Shown: piece after piece, positions 1 to 6,583 of the stretch
How positions within the stretch are numbered: the first letter of the stretch is position 1
Layout of the letters: every line of letters begins with the position of its first letter
Source of the DNA: Flavobacteriales bacterium UBA7519
GTDB taxonomy: Bacteria; Bacteroidota; Bacteroidia; Flavobacteriales; Weeksellaceae
Length of the DNA stretch: 6,649 nt
Direction: 5' to 3'
Assembly (NCBI GenBank): GCA_002476905.1
Contig: DLND01000163.1
Location: forward strand, 1-6,649
Translations under genes and position numbers: made by a program
The notes under the pieces: generated by a model
Databases searched by the model: none
The model's input: the letters and a program-made list of their open reading frames with translations, nothing else
Told to the model about the DNA's origin: nothing

Positions 1-42
1 TAGGTGGTTTGAGGAGAGACTAATTAAGCTTCCTTTTTAGTT

Positions 43-61
43 TATAATGAGAATGATTCTC
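43..61. promoter_or_regulatory. Possible Fur-box-like operator dyad
   Basis: Positions 49-61 form a perfect 6-1-6 dyad, GAGAAT-G-ATTCTC. With the TATAAT just to its left (43-48), it can be read as the three-hexamer layout of the classical Fur box (GATAAT GATAAT n ATTATC), with one mismatch in each hexamer. No gene start is visible between 1 and 43, so any controlled gene would be read leftwards and begin outside the window; murA ends convergent to this site and would not be its target. On the minus strand a TTG at about 68-70 lies upstream of the dyad, so an operator within a promoter is possible. A terminator is less likely because no T-run follows the stem on either strand. This rests on pattern matching only. 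Confidence 0.35.
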
Positions 62-91
62 GGTTATCAACTAACCATCAAAAATCATCCA

Positions 92-1405
92 TTAAATTTC
101 AATTCTTCTGATGTCTGCGCCAATCGCTCTCAATCTCTCATCGATATTTTCATAACCACGGTCGATTTGTTCAATATTTTGAATCACTGATTTTCCTTCT
201 GCGGAAAGTGCCGCAATTAGTAGCGCATTTCCAGCTCGTATATCAGGAGAAACCATAGATGTGCCTCTTAGCGGTGTTTCTTGATTCAATCCGATGACCG
301 TTGCTCTGTGTGGGTCACAGAGAATGATCTGCGCGCCCATATCAATAAGTTTATCTACAAAAAATAGACGGCTCTCAAACATTTTTTGGTGAATGAGAAC
401 AGAACCTTTTGCCTGCGTAGCTACAACCAAAATAATTGATAATAAATCTGGGGTGAATCCGGGCCAAGGCGCATCGGAAACCGTAAGAATGGATCCGTCA
501 ATAAACTTCTGAACCTTGTAGTGTTCCTGAGAAGGAATGTATATATCGTCGCCTCTCTGTTCCAGTTCTATTCCAAGTTTTCTAAATGTATTTGGGATCA
601 CACCAAGTTGGTTCCAATTAACATTTTTAATAGTGATTTCAGATTTTGTCATAGCAGCAAGGCCAATCCAAGAACCTATCTCCACCATATCCGGTAGCAT
701 TGTATGCTCTGTTCCATGCAATTTATCTACACCGTCGATAGTGAGCAGATTAGAGCCGATGCCGGTAATATTAGCACCCATTCGGTTCAGCATCTTGCAA
801 AGTTGCTGCAGATAAGGCTCGCACGCGGCGTTGTAGATTCTTGTTTTTCCTTTTGCTAAAACAGCTGCCATTACGATGTTTGCTGTTCCCGTTACAGAAG
901 CTTCTTCCAATAAGATAAATTTTCCGTTCAGCTCTTTAGCTTTCAGGGAATAATATTGATCTTCTTCGTCAAAACTAAATTCTGCACCCAGTTCTACAAA
1001 ACCCTGGAAATGCGTATCCAAACGTCTTCTCCCGATTTTATCACCACCTGGCGTTGGCATATAAGCTTCACCAAATCTCGCCAGCATCGGTCCCAGAATC
1101 ATAACAGAGCCTCTCAGTTTTGCACCGTCTTTTTTGAACTCTTTGGATTTGATATAATCAAAATTAACTTCATCAGCTTTAAACGTATAATCGCCTTTTC
1201 CGTTTTTAGTCACCTTTACATTAAAATCCTGAAGAATCTCTATCAATTTATTGACATCTTTGATATCCGGAATATTACTGATCCGCACCTCATCCTCAGT
1301 CAGCAGAACCGCACAGAGTATCTGCAAAGCTTCATTTTTCGCACCTTGCGGCGTGATGTCACCACTTAATCTTTTTCCTCCTCTTATTTCGAAAGCTCCG
1401 CTCAT
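92..1405 (-). CDS. murA: UDP-N-acetylglucosamine 1-carboxyvinyltransferase (MurA), Asp-type active site
   Basis: This cytosolic enzyme transfers enolpyruvate from phosphoenolpyruvate to UDP-GlcNAc, the first committed step of peptidoglycan precursor synthesis. The 437 residues are a normal full length for the EPSP synthase/MurA fold. Visible landmarks are the N-terminal QGAKNEAL with catalytic Lys23-Asn24, LRGSVMILGP with Arg98, the active-site loop PGGDKIGRRRLDTH (about 119-132), WPGFTPD with the catalytic Asp320, and RGYENIDERLRAIGA near the C-terminus. The loop residue equivalent to E. coli Cys115, which fosfomycin alkylates, is Asp122 (codon GAT at 1040-1042). From known Asp-type MurA enzymes this predicts an active but fosfomycin-insensitive enzyme. 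The ATG shares its A with the TAA stop of the upstream DUF4290 gene (TAATG), so the two are probably translated in a coupled way. No strong terminator was found after the stop. Confidence 0.97.
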   Translation of the reverse strand: MSGAFEIRGGKRLSGDITPQGAKNEALQILCAVLLTEDEVRISNIPDIKDVNKLIEILQDFNVKVTKNGKGDYTFKADEVNFDYIKSKEFKKDGAKLRGSVMILGPMLARFGEAYMPTPGGDKIGRRRLDTHFQGFVELGAEFSFDEEDQYYSLKAKELNGKFILLEEASVTGTANIVMAAVLAKGKTRIYNAACEPYLQQLCKMLNRMGANITGIGSNLLTIDGVDKLHGTEHTMLPDMVEIGSWIGLAAMTKSEITIKNVNWNQLGVIPNTFRKLGIELEQRGDDIYIPSQEHYKVQKFIDGSILTVSDAPWPGFTPDLLSIILVVATQAKGSVLIHQKMFESRLFFVDKLIDMGAQIILCDPHRATVIGLNQETPLRGTSMVSPDIRAGNALLIAALSAEGKSVIQNIEQIDRGYENIDERLRAIGADIRRIEI

Positions 1406-2064
1406 TATCTTCTTTTGTTTTTATGGTTTTGGAAGTTATTTTTCCTTTTATTATTGTTATTATTTTGGTTTCTATTATTTTGGTTTCGGTTATTGTTCTG
1501 GTTTCGGTTGGTGGTGTAGTAGATTTTACTTTTGTCCAGTGAGTCCAGCCCAGTGAGATCCAGCTGATTGCCAGACAGATCCTTCAGATGCCGGAAGATA
1601 ACATCATCACTCACGTGCTCTTTGTTATAAACATTGTAGGACTTCTTCATATTATTTGCAATTACCTGGATCAGTGCATCTTTCTCATCACCCTCATTCA
1701 GTTTGATTGCCATTTCTATCAGTTGAAGAATACTTTTACCATAGAATTTGTAATCATTATCAAAAGAAGGGTAGTCCATTCTTCTCGGTTTTTCTGCCAA
1801 TTCCTCCTTGGTAACAATAGCGTATGGCGAATCTACATCCAGATCATAATCTGCCAAAATAAAAAGATGATCCCAAAGTTTGTGTTTATAGTTTTCTTCA
1901 TCACGAAGATGCGGGTTTCGCTGACCCATAAATTCTACAATTGCAAGTGCCATTTCATTACGTTCTTCCTTAGTGGGAAGCGTTTTGCAGTGTTCTACCA
2001 ATTGCTGTATATTGCGCCCATATTCGGGCATTATTAGCTGTGGTCTGTCGGTATTATATTCCAT
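1405..2064 (-). CDS. DUF4290 family protein with Asn/Arg-rich tail
   Basis: This 219-residue protein has no signal peptide or membrane segment and is predicted cytosolic. The N-terminal part (about 1-175) begins MEYNTDRPQLIMPEYGRNIQQLVEHC, which I recognise as the start of the Bacteroidota family DUF4290; it is largely helical and contains RNPHLRDEENYKHKLWDHLF (49-68). The function of the family is unknown. Residues 186-219 are a low-complexity tail made mainly of Asn, Arg, Gln and Lys and ending in KNKRR. It is strongly basic and likely disordered, and could contact nucleic acid or the envelope, which is inference. The gene is directly upstream of murA with a one-base stop/start overlap. I recall this pairing from other flavobacteria, which suggests a link to growth or wall synthesis but does not prove it. 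The ATG at 2064 fits the family N-terminus. Confidence 0.9.
   Translation of the reverse strand: MEYNTDRPQLIMPEYGRNIQQLVEHCKTLPTKEERNEMALAIVEFMGQRNPHLRDEENYKHKLWDHLFILADYDLDVDSPYAIVTKEELAEKPRRMDYPSFDNDYKFYGKSILQLIEMAIKLNEGDEKDALIQVIANNMKKSYNVYNKEHVSDDVIFRHLKDLSGNQLDLTGLDSLDKSKIYYTTNRNQNNNRNQNNRNQNNNNNKRKNNFQNHKNKRR
1458..1505. repeat. Short tandem repeat encoding the Asn/Arg/Gln tail of the DUF4290 protein
   Basis: Two perfect adjacent copies of the 15-base unit TATTATTTTGGTTTC lie at 1458-1472 and 1473-1487. A third, diverged 18-base copy with the same TGGTTTC end lies at 1488-1505. On the minus strand they encode repeated RNQNN-type blocks. The unit length is a multiple of three, so gain or loss of copies would change tail length without breaking the frame into murA. 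Confidence 0.7.
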
Positions 2065-2071
2065 AATATTG

Positions 2072-2079
2072 CAAATATA
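2072..2079 (-). promoter_or_regulatory. Candidate Bacteroidota -7 element for the DUF4290-murA operon
   Basis: Read on the minus strand, 2079-2072 is TATATTTG, an exact match to the Bacteroidota -7 consensus TAnnTTTG. It lies 7 bases before the DUF4290 ATG, so the transcript would have a very short leader or none. No convincing TTG-type -33 element was found about 20 bases upstream, which lowers confidence. The 113-base gap to the regulator (2065-2177) shows no terminator, so read-through from the regulator could also feed this operon. Confidence 0.4.
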
Positions 2080-2177
2080 AAAATAAACTTATAATGTTTT
2101 GAGAAGATATTTCTCCGAATTTTTACAGCAGTAGATTTACAGGGAATTGTGGGTCTCAAAACCTTAACAATTGTAGA

Positions 2178-3332
2178 TTATAACTCTTCCAAAATAGAAT
2201 CATAATCTGAGCCAATTTTTTTTCTGAGTCGTTGTTTGGCTTTTTTAATAGCATCTACAGTAACACCAAGCAGCGATGAAACATCCTGATTGGACAATCC
2301 CAATTTTGAAAGAAGAATAATTCTAAGGTTGGACTCTGTAAAATCTGGAAAATCCGAAATCAATTGATTGTAGAAATCCTTTTGCTCATTTTGGAATGCG
2401 CTCTTGAATTTTTGCCAGTTGTCATTCGTCATCAAGTGTGAGTCCAAAAGTGTCTGAAGCTTTTGTTCCCTCTTTTCCAGAATAGAGAAGGAAGACTGCG
2501 TTTTGGTGATTGATATTTCTTTGTTGAGGTTTTCTATCTGCAGGTTTTTTTCTGTAAGGTAGGTGTTCAGAGACTCCAGAGTAATATGTGCATTATCCAG
2601 TTTTTGTTCTGATTCTACCTTATCCAACTGCAGCTGAAGAACCTTTTTCTCGTCTTCATTTTTTCTGTTTTTCTCTTGTTTTTTATTGATGAAAACAATC
2701 ATGACTAATAATAACAAAAGCAAAGTGGCAATCACGATGAAGGCTCTGGTTTTCAGTTGTTCCTTTTCGAATTGTGCATTAGCAAGGCTCAGTTTGCTCG
2801 CATACCGTTCTTTTTGAGTCAGGATATTATTGCGGTCCAGATTTTTTTGGCTGTCCAGATGAGCTAAGGAGTCTTCCAGAACATCCAATCTTCTCCGGGC
2901 AAATAATTCTTGAGGGACGTTCTTTTCTCGAATGGCAATTTTAAGATTCAGTTCCTGAATATCCTTTTCGAATTTCATATAATAAAATTTCGATCGGGCA
3001 TAACTGATTGCCTCATTGAGATAGGCTTTGGCTTCTGCAATTTGGTTGTTATCAAATAGGACTTTGCTCAGCTCTATGTGGGCAAACATCGTATTCTTAG
3101 TTGCTTTGGCCTGTTTAGAAAATTTTAAATCATCCTTATAATATTGTATAGCAGCAGAGTAGTTTTGTTGCATGTGGTTTAGTCGTCCGTAATTTCCCAA
3201 AGCTTTGGCATAGCGCTCGTAATCTTTGATTTTAAGGGAAATATCCAAAGTCTCACTGAGGTATTTTTCTGCGGCAGAAAACTGATTGATAGTGATCAGG
3301 TAATAAGCGATATTATCTTTTATAGAAGCCAA
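2178..3332 (-). CDS. C-terminal fragment of the split regulator: TPRs, TM helix, coiled coil, HTH
   Basis: This open stretch of 384 codons begins with a TTG immediately after the interrupting stop, so that TTG is probably an internal Leu codon, not a start. Residues 1-150 form TPR-like helix pairs (for example NQFSAAEKYLSETLDISLKI and NYSAAIQYYKDDLKFSKQA). Residues 197-215 (AFIVIATLLLLLLVMIVFI) are one membrane helix followed by the basic KKQEKNRK, which places the C-terminus in the cytoplasm. Residues 220-295 are rich in Leu, Glu and Lys and suit a coiled coil. Residues 331-374 (TESNLRIILLSKLGLSNQDVSSLLGV, then DAIKKAKQRLRKKIG) form a helix-turn-helix of the LuxR-like type seen in these TPR regulators. 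If it were made alone, it would lack the signal peptide needed to export its TPR region, so normal sensing is unlikely, although the DNA-binding part would be whole. Confidence 0.65.
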   Translation of the reverse strand: MASIKDNIAYYLITINQFSAAEKYLSETLDISLKIKDYERYAKALGNYGRLNHMQQNYSAAIQYYKDDLKFSKQAKATKNTMFAHIELSKVLFDNNQIAEAKAYLNEAISYARSKFYYMKFEKDIQELNLKIAIREKNVPQELFARRRLDVLEDSLAHLDSQKNLDRNNILTQKERYASKLSLANAQFEKEQLKTRAFIVIATLLLLLLVMIVFINKKQEKNRKNEDEKKVLQLQLDKVESEQKLDNAHITLESLNTYLTEKNLQIENLNKEISITKTQSSFSILEKREQKLQTLLDSHLMTNDNWQKFKSAFQNEQKDFYNQLISDFPDFTESNLRIILLSKLGLSNQDVSSLLGVTVDAIKKAKQRLRKKIGSDYDSILEEL

Positions 3333-3896
3333 TTATCGGGAATTGGGCTGGGCATATTTCTCTGCATTTTTAAGATAGCTGATAGCTTCTTTGGTGTCGC
3401 CAATTGTTCCGAAAAAGTATCCCAGATTTTTATAACATAAGCTAGGGAAAATCATTTGTGAAGTCTCGGTTTTATTTATTTTTTGATCCGCATCCATATA
3501 GATTTGGAGCGCTTCTGTTACTTTGGAGTAATCATAAAGATAGAAGGCATAGTTAACCAGTGCCCAAACTTCTAATCCAGGATGATGGGTGGCTTTAGCA
3601 ATTTCTATGGATTTTTTATAGTAATGATCACTTTGAAGATTAACTCTATCAATGGCTTTGGACAGCCCGTTGGCAAGCAGGTTATAATAAACAGACTGCA
3701 GTTTTTTGTCAGAAGAATGCAGTAGTGGCGCTAGATAAGATTTGAGCCTCAGGGTATCTTTCCCAAAATCTCTATACTGCAGAATGATGTTTTCTATCTT
3801 TTGGTTGCTTTTCAGGCTATTGTCGATAGTGATAGTTTGGGAATAGACTGAAACCCAAGATAACATAACCAAGCATAAACTATAGAGAAACTTCAA
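3333..3896 (-). CDS. N-terminal fragment of the split regulator: signal peptide and TPRs
   Basis: This 187-residue open frame begins at TTG and encodes a clear Sec signal peptide, MKFLYSLCLVMLSWVSVYS, with likely cleavage before Gln20. TPR-like helix pairs follow at about 65-100, 107-142 and 150-183 (for example NLGYFFGTIGDTKEAISYLKNAEKYA). It ends mid-repeat at NSR followed by TAA. As a separate product it would be a soluble periplasmic TPR fragment without membrane anchor or DNA-binding domain. The reading frame is otherwise clean, which argues for a recent lesion or a sequence error. Confidence 0.65.
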   Translation of the reverse strand: MKFLYSLCLVMLSWVSVYSQTITIDNSLKSNQKIENIILQYRDFGKDTLRLKSYLAPLLHSSDKKLQSVYYNLLANGLSKAIDRVNLQSDHYYKKSIEIAKATHHPGLEVWALVNYAFYLYDYSKVTEALQIYMDADQKINKTETSQMIFPSLCYKNLGYFFGTIGDTKEAISYLKNAEKYAQPNSR

Positions 3897-3985
3897 TAGA
3901 TTTAATTTTCTATTGCAAATAAGAGAAAAATAATTGATAAATCTATAATAGTAGTCAGTTATTATTGAGAAATTAAAATTAATAA

Positions 3986-4016
3986 TTGAAACAATTCTTT
4001 TGATGTGTTATATTTA
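3986..4016 (+). promoter_or_regulatory. Candidate promoter facing the T9SS protein fragment
   Basis: TTG at 3986-3988 and TATATTTA at 4009-4016 are 20 bases apart. This fits the Bacteroidota pattern TTG-N(about 17-23)-TAnnTTTG, with one mismatch in the last base of the -7 element. The -7 element is flanked by a small GTGT...ACAC dyad (4005-4008 and 4016-4019) that could bind a regulator. Transcription would start near 4022 and run into the truncated surface protein gene. The rest of 3897-4089 is AT-rich and shows no other gene. Confidence 0.35.
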
Positions 4017-4089
4017 CACTTTATCCGTTATTTTTATTGTTTAATTCCATTATTTTGACCAAAGATAGCAGGACGCTGCTGTATGGCTT

Positions 4090-5511
4090 TTGTTTTCTTT
4101 ATCAGGTTTAATAAAATTCATTTTACAGATGCCTATGCATATGCGTAAGCTGGATTACACCTATTGGGGAACACCAGTCAGTAACCAGAAGCTGTTGAAT
4201 GATACTTCTATCAACGATGGTTTTTCTGTAGGAACGCCAAACAATCGAATCTATAACTACAACGAACCGAACGATTATTTTGTAGATGATACAGATCAAA
4301 ACTTTGTTCCTGGAAAAGGTTATGCGATTAGAGGAAAAGATGCTTTTAATGATAATACTTTAACAGCTGCCAACTATCAATTTATTGGAGGAATTAATAA
4401 TGGAATCTATTCAGCAACAGTTCAAAAGTCTAAGAATACAATTCTGGATGAAACAGAGTATGAACACGGTTACAACCTAATCGGTAACCCATATCCATCC
4501 AATATTGATTTTGAGAAATTCTTCAATCTTAATACCAACAGCAGCAAGATTTTCGGCAAAGTATGGTTTTTGACCAATGTTACTCCTCAACTGAATCAAT
4601 CAGCTTCTAGTTACCACGGAAATAACTATACGACTTTAACTTTAACCGGTGGAACTCCACCAACCACTACTCAGCCTAACAGCGGATTCACGCCCACACA
4701 GTTTATAAAAGTAGAACAGGGTTTCCTTGTTCAAGTAAGAGATGCAGCCACCACAACTTCTCCAACGGTTAGCCATCAGCTTGACTTTAATAACAGCATC
4801 CGTACAGATGAAGCCGGTATTTTCTATAATGCTAAAAACGGTACATCTGGTAAAGATAGATTCTGGCTGCAATTGGTATCGCCACAACAATTTACCAACA
4901 CGATTTTGGTAGGTTACGTGAATGGCGCAACCAATCAGTATGATGGCGATTATGATGCAGATGTAATGAGTTTGGGAGATGATTCGGTGTATACGCTTTT
5001 GGGTTCTCAGAAACTTCAAATCGATGGGCGACAGTATCTATTGTCGCAGGAAGAAGTGATTCCATTAGGAACCAGATACGCCGATGATGGGATTTACCAA
5101 CTATCAATAGCCACCACGGAAGGTGTTTTCAATAGTAATCAATCCATCTATATCAAAGATAAATTGTTGAACACAGTGATTGATATTGCTCAAAATCCTT
5201 ACAGTTTCCAAGCAGTGAAAGGTACGGACGAGAGCCGCTTCGAAATTGTATATAAATCTCAAGATATTTTGGATACCGAAAGCAGTATCAAAAATAATCT
5301 GATGGTTTACAAAGATGAAAAAGACTTCGTTGTGAAAAGCACTGAAATCTTGACCAAAGTTCAGCTGTTTGATATGAGTGGCAAACTGATTAATAACATA
5401 TCCAAAATATCTAATGAGATCAGAATCAATCATCAATCTTTGATTAATGCAGCTTATATTCTTAAGATTTACAAGAAAGATGAGGTTGTAACTAAAAAAG
5501 TACTTAAATAA
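4090..5511 (+). pseudogene. 5'-truncated T9SS-exported surface protein with C-terminal sorting domain
   Basis: The frame codes for 473 residues from a TTG at 4090; the first ATG in frame is at 4129 and a TAG closes the frame upstream at 4066-4068. The body resembles the C-terminal third of large flavobacterial secreted proteins: RKLDYTYWGTPV (19-30), NNRIYNYNEPNDYF (51-64), GKGYAIRG (75-82) and GYNLIGNPYPSNIDFEKFF (127-145). The last 75 residues match a type A T9SS sorting domain (LMVYKDEKDFVVKS ... VQLFDMSGKLI ... INAAYILKIYKKDEVVTKKVLK). T9SS cargo must first cross the inner membrane by Sec, but no signal peptide precedes this sequence, and recognisable family sequence starts only at about residue 14-19. 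The N-terminal part therefore seems to have been lost. The remaining 1.4 kb has no stop, so the loss is recent or the remnant is retained, for instance as a recombination donor. The ligand or function of the original protein is unknown. Confidence 0.75.
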
Positions 5512-5618
5512 TCCTATTTAGAAGATTTCAGATAAAGGATATAAAGGAATAGGAGAATGTTAATAGCCCTACCAAAATCTAAAGTAAATTACTAACCATA
5601 AGAACTTATTTTAACCAG

Positions 5619-5646
5619 AAAGCCATCTCATTTTTGAGATGGCTTT
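5619..5646. terminator. Bidirectional intrinsic terminator between convergent genes
   Basis: AAAGCCATCTCA (5619-5630) pairs perfectly over 12 bases with TGAGATGGCTTT (5635-5646) around a TTTT loop. The A-run on the left and T-run on the right let it end transcripts from both directions. It lies 107 bases after the T9SS gene stop and 5 bases beyond the DCC gene stop on the opposite strand. The gap 5512-5618 holds nothing else recognisable. Confidence 0.9.
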
Positions 5647-5651
5647 TATGA

Positions 5652-6074
5652 TTAATCTATAAATTTTTTTCGCTGTTCCGCATTGGGTAAGAAGCATTGG
5701 TTTTCTGCTAATTTCTTTCTGTTTCGGGAAACCAAATTATAAAACTGATTGCCAAGAAAGTCCGGGATGATTTTGCCAACAGAAGCAAGTGCGTAAACAC
5801 CACCAAGTTCCGTAGCTATTTTGAGTATCGCCTGGTATTTTGTCAGGTAAAAATGCTGCGGTTTCCAGAGGTAAAGTGTATCAAAAGCTTCATTCGGAAG
5901 ATTTCTCTCATTCAAAAACTTTTGTCCAAAATCAGATTGCAAAGATGAAAACAGAAATTTATCTTTTTTGTCTCTTTCCAAAATCCATTGTACCCAATAG
6001 TTACAAAAACCACATTCTCCATCATAAAAAACAATGAATTTATCTTTCAAACTAACGGAGACTTCTGTCGTCAT
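5652..6074 (-). CDS. DCC-family (DUF393) thiol-disulfide oxidoreductase-like protein
   Basis: This 140-residue protein belongs to the DUF393/DCC family, small proteins with a thioredoxin-like redox motif. The hallmark is at the N-terminus: FIVFYDGECGFCNYWVQWIL, with the CxxC pair at Cys21 and Cys24 after Asp18-Gly19. FLFSSLQSDFGQKFL (about 40-54) is the second conserved block, and the C-terminal Asn-Gln-Cys127 region fits the family end. Its length is normal. No signal peptide is seen, so a cytosolic location is predicted; the physiological substrate of the family is not established. The ATG overlaps the stop of the upstream haem-binding gene by four bases (ATGA), indicating one operon with coupled translation. 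That suggests a shared role in thiol or haem redox chemistry, which is inference. Transcription ends at the hairpin just downstream. Confidence 0.9.
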   Translation of the reverse strand: MTTEVSVSLKDKFIVFYDGECGFCNYWVQWILERDKKDKFLFSSLQSDFGQKFLNERNLPNEAFDTLYLWKPQHFYLTKYQAILKIATELGGVYALASVGKIIPDFLGNQFYNLVSRNRKKLAENQCFLPNAEQRKKFID

Positions 6075-6532
6075 AATGTATTGGCTTGCTGTATTTGTTT
6101 CTGAACCATTCTAAAATAATCAACAAGCTGTTTCCTTTGTTCATCAGATAATTTGGCATCAGAATGACCAAGAGTATAACTTTCCAAAGGCATCTTTTTC
6201 TGCTCAACATATTCCGCCGCTTCTTCCAGTTTGTGAGCTTGTCGTTTCGGTTCGTACGTTGCAAATGTAGAGAAATTTAGTTCTTTTCTACCTTCGTCAA
6301 TATGATTTTTCAACAGCCAAGCAACAGGCTGGATATTACTGTAAAAAGGGTACTTAGTTTCGTTAGAATGGCAGTCGTAGCACGAGTTTTTGATCAGTTT
6401 TGCAATCGGTTCCGGCGTGTTTTTAATTTTCAGAAAATCCATTCCTTCATTTGTCGTTGGATTGGTTTTGTCTATCGGAAAAAATTGAATGATAATAAAA
6501 ACCACAAGTAATCCAATTAATATTTTTTTCAT
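6071..6532 (-). CDS. Membrane-anchored or exported haem-binding domain protein (single CxxCH)
   Basis: This 153-residue protein starts with MKKILIGLLVVFIIIQFFPI, a hydrophobic segment acting as a signal anchor or signal peptide, so the rest lies in the periplasm. The motif CYDCH (Cys51, Cys54, His55) is a covalent c-type haem site and sits in NSCYDCHSNETKYPFYSNIQPVAWLL, typical of the Bacteroidota 'haem-binding domain' family (Haem_bd). KKMPLESYTLGHSDAKLSDEQ (about 112-132) follows, and Met114 is a plausible second axial ligand. Family members are presumed electron carriers or redox sensors; no specific partner can be read here. Haem attachment would need the cytochrome c maturation machinery, encoded elsewhere. 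It is the first gene of the visible operon with the DCC protein. The ATG at 6532 directly precedes the Lys-Lys-hydrophobic leader, which supports this start. No clear TAnnTTTG promoter was found upstream. Confidence 0.9.
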   Translation of the reverse strand: MKKILIGLLVVFIIIQFFPIDKTNPTTNEGMDFLKIKNTPEPIAKLIKNSCYDCHSNETKYPFYSNIQPVAWLLKNHIDEGRKELNFSTFATYEPKRQAHKLEEAAEYVEQKKMPLESYTLGHSDAKLSDEQRKQLVDYFRMVQKQIQQANTL

Positions 6533-6583
6533 AGTTCAGATTTTCAGATACAATTGCAAAAAGCTTTCCAATTTTTGGAGCTT

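Larger units (their letters stand above)
2178..3896 (-). pseudogene. TPR/HTH membrane-bound transcriptional regulator, interrupted by an in-frame stop
   Basis: Read through the stop, this is one protein of about 572 codons with a familiar Bacteroidota layout: signal peptide, periplasmic TPR-like helical repeats, one membrane helix (about 385-403), a cytosolic coiled coil and a C-terminal LuxR/GerE-like helix-turn-helix (about 519-562). Such proteins are thought to sense envelope signals through the TPR part and bind DNA inside the cell. A single TAA at 3333-3335 interrupts the reading frame. Both sides are in the same frame, and sequence continues directly across the stop from one TPR pair to the next, so one substitution (for example CAA to TAA) explains it. 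The start is also weak: the codon before the signal peptide is TTG (3896-3894), and no ATG lies in frame upstream before a stop near 4010. It could be a true pseudogene, a sequencing error or a read-through gene. Its neighbour, the headless T9SS gene, is also damaged. Confidence 0.8.

Noticed and set aside
62..76. GGTTA-TCAAC-TAACC hairpin as a murA terminator
   Set aside because: The stem is only five pairs and no T-run follows it on the minus strand.
1588..2037. Plus-strand open frame opposite the DUF4290 gene
   Set aside because: Its composition reflects the complement of the recognised DUF4290 coding sequence and it lacks any recognisable motif.
4083..4148. A 21-codon ATG frame overlapping the start of the T9SS fragment
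   Set aside because: Short, no family resemblance, charged residues break the hydrophobic stretch, and it ends inside the real frame; most likely chance.
4642..5436. Minus-strand open frames inside the T9SS fragment
   Set aside because: They lie opposite a clear plus-strand coding frame and show no domain or composition typical of a protein; antisense shadows.
6533..6583. Promoter for the haem-binding/DCC operon
   Set aside because: Only a weak TTG-N18-TATCTG arrangement is present, with no TAnnTTTG element; too poor to annotate. A TCCAA-TTT-TTGGA dyad at 6567-6579 is short and unexplained.
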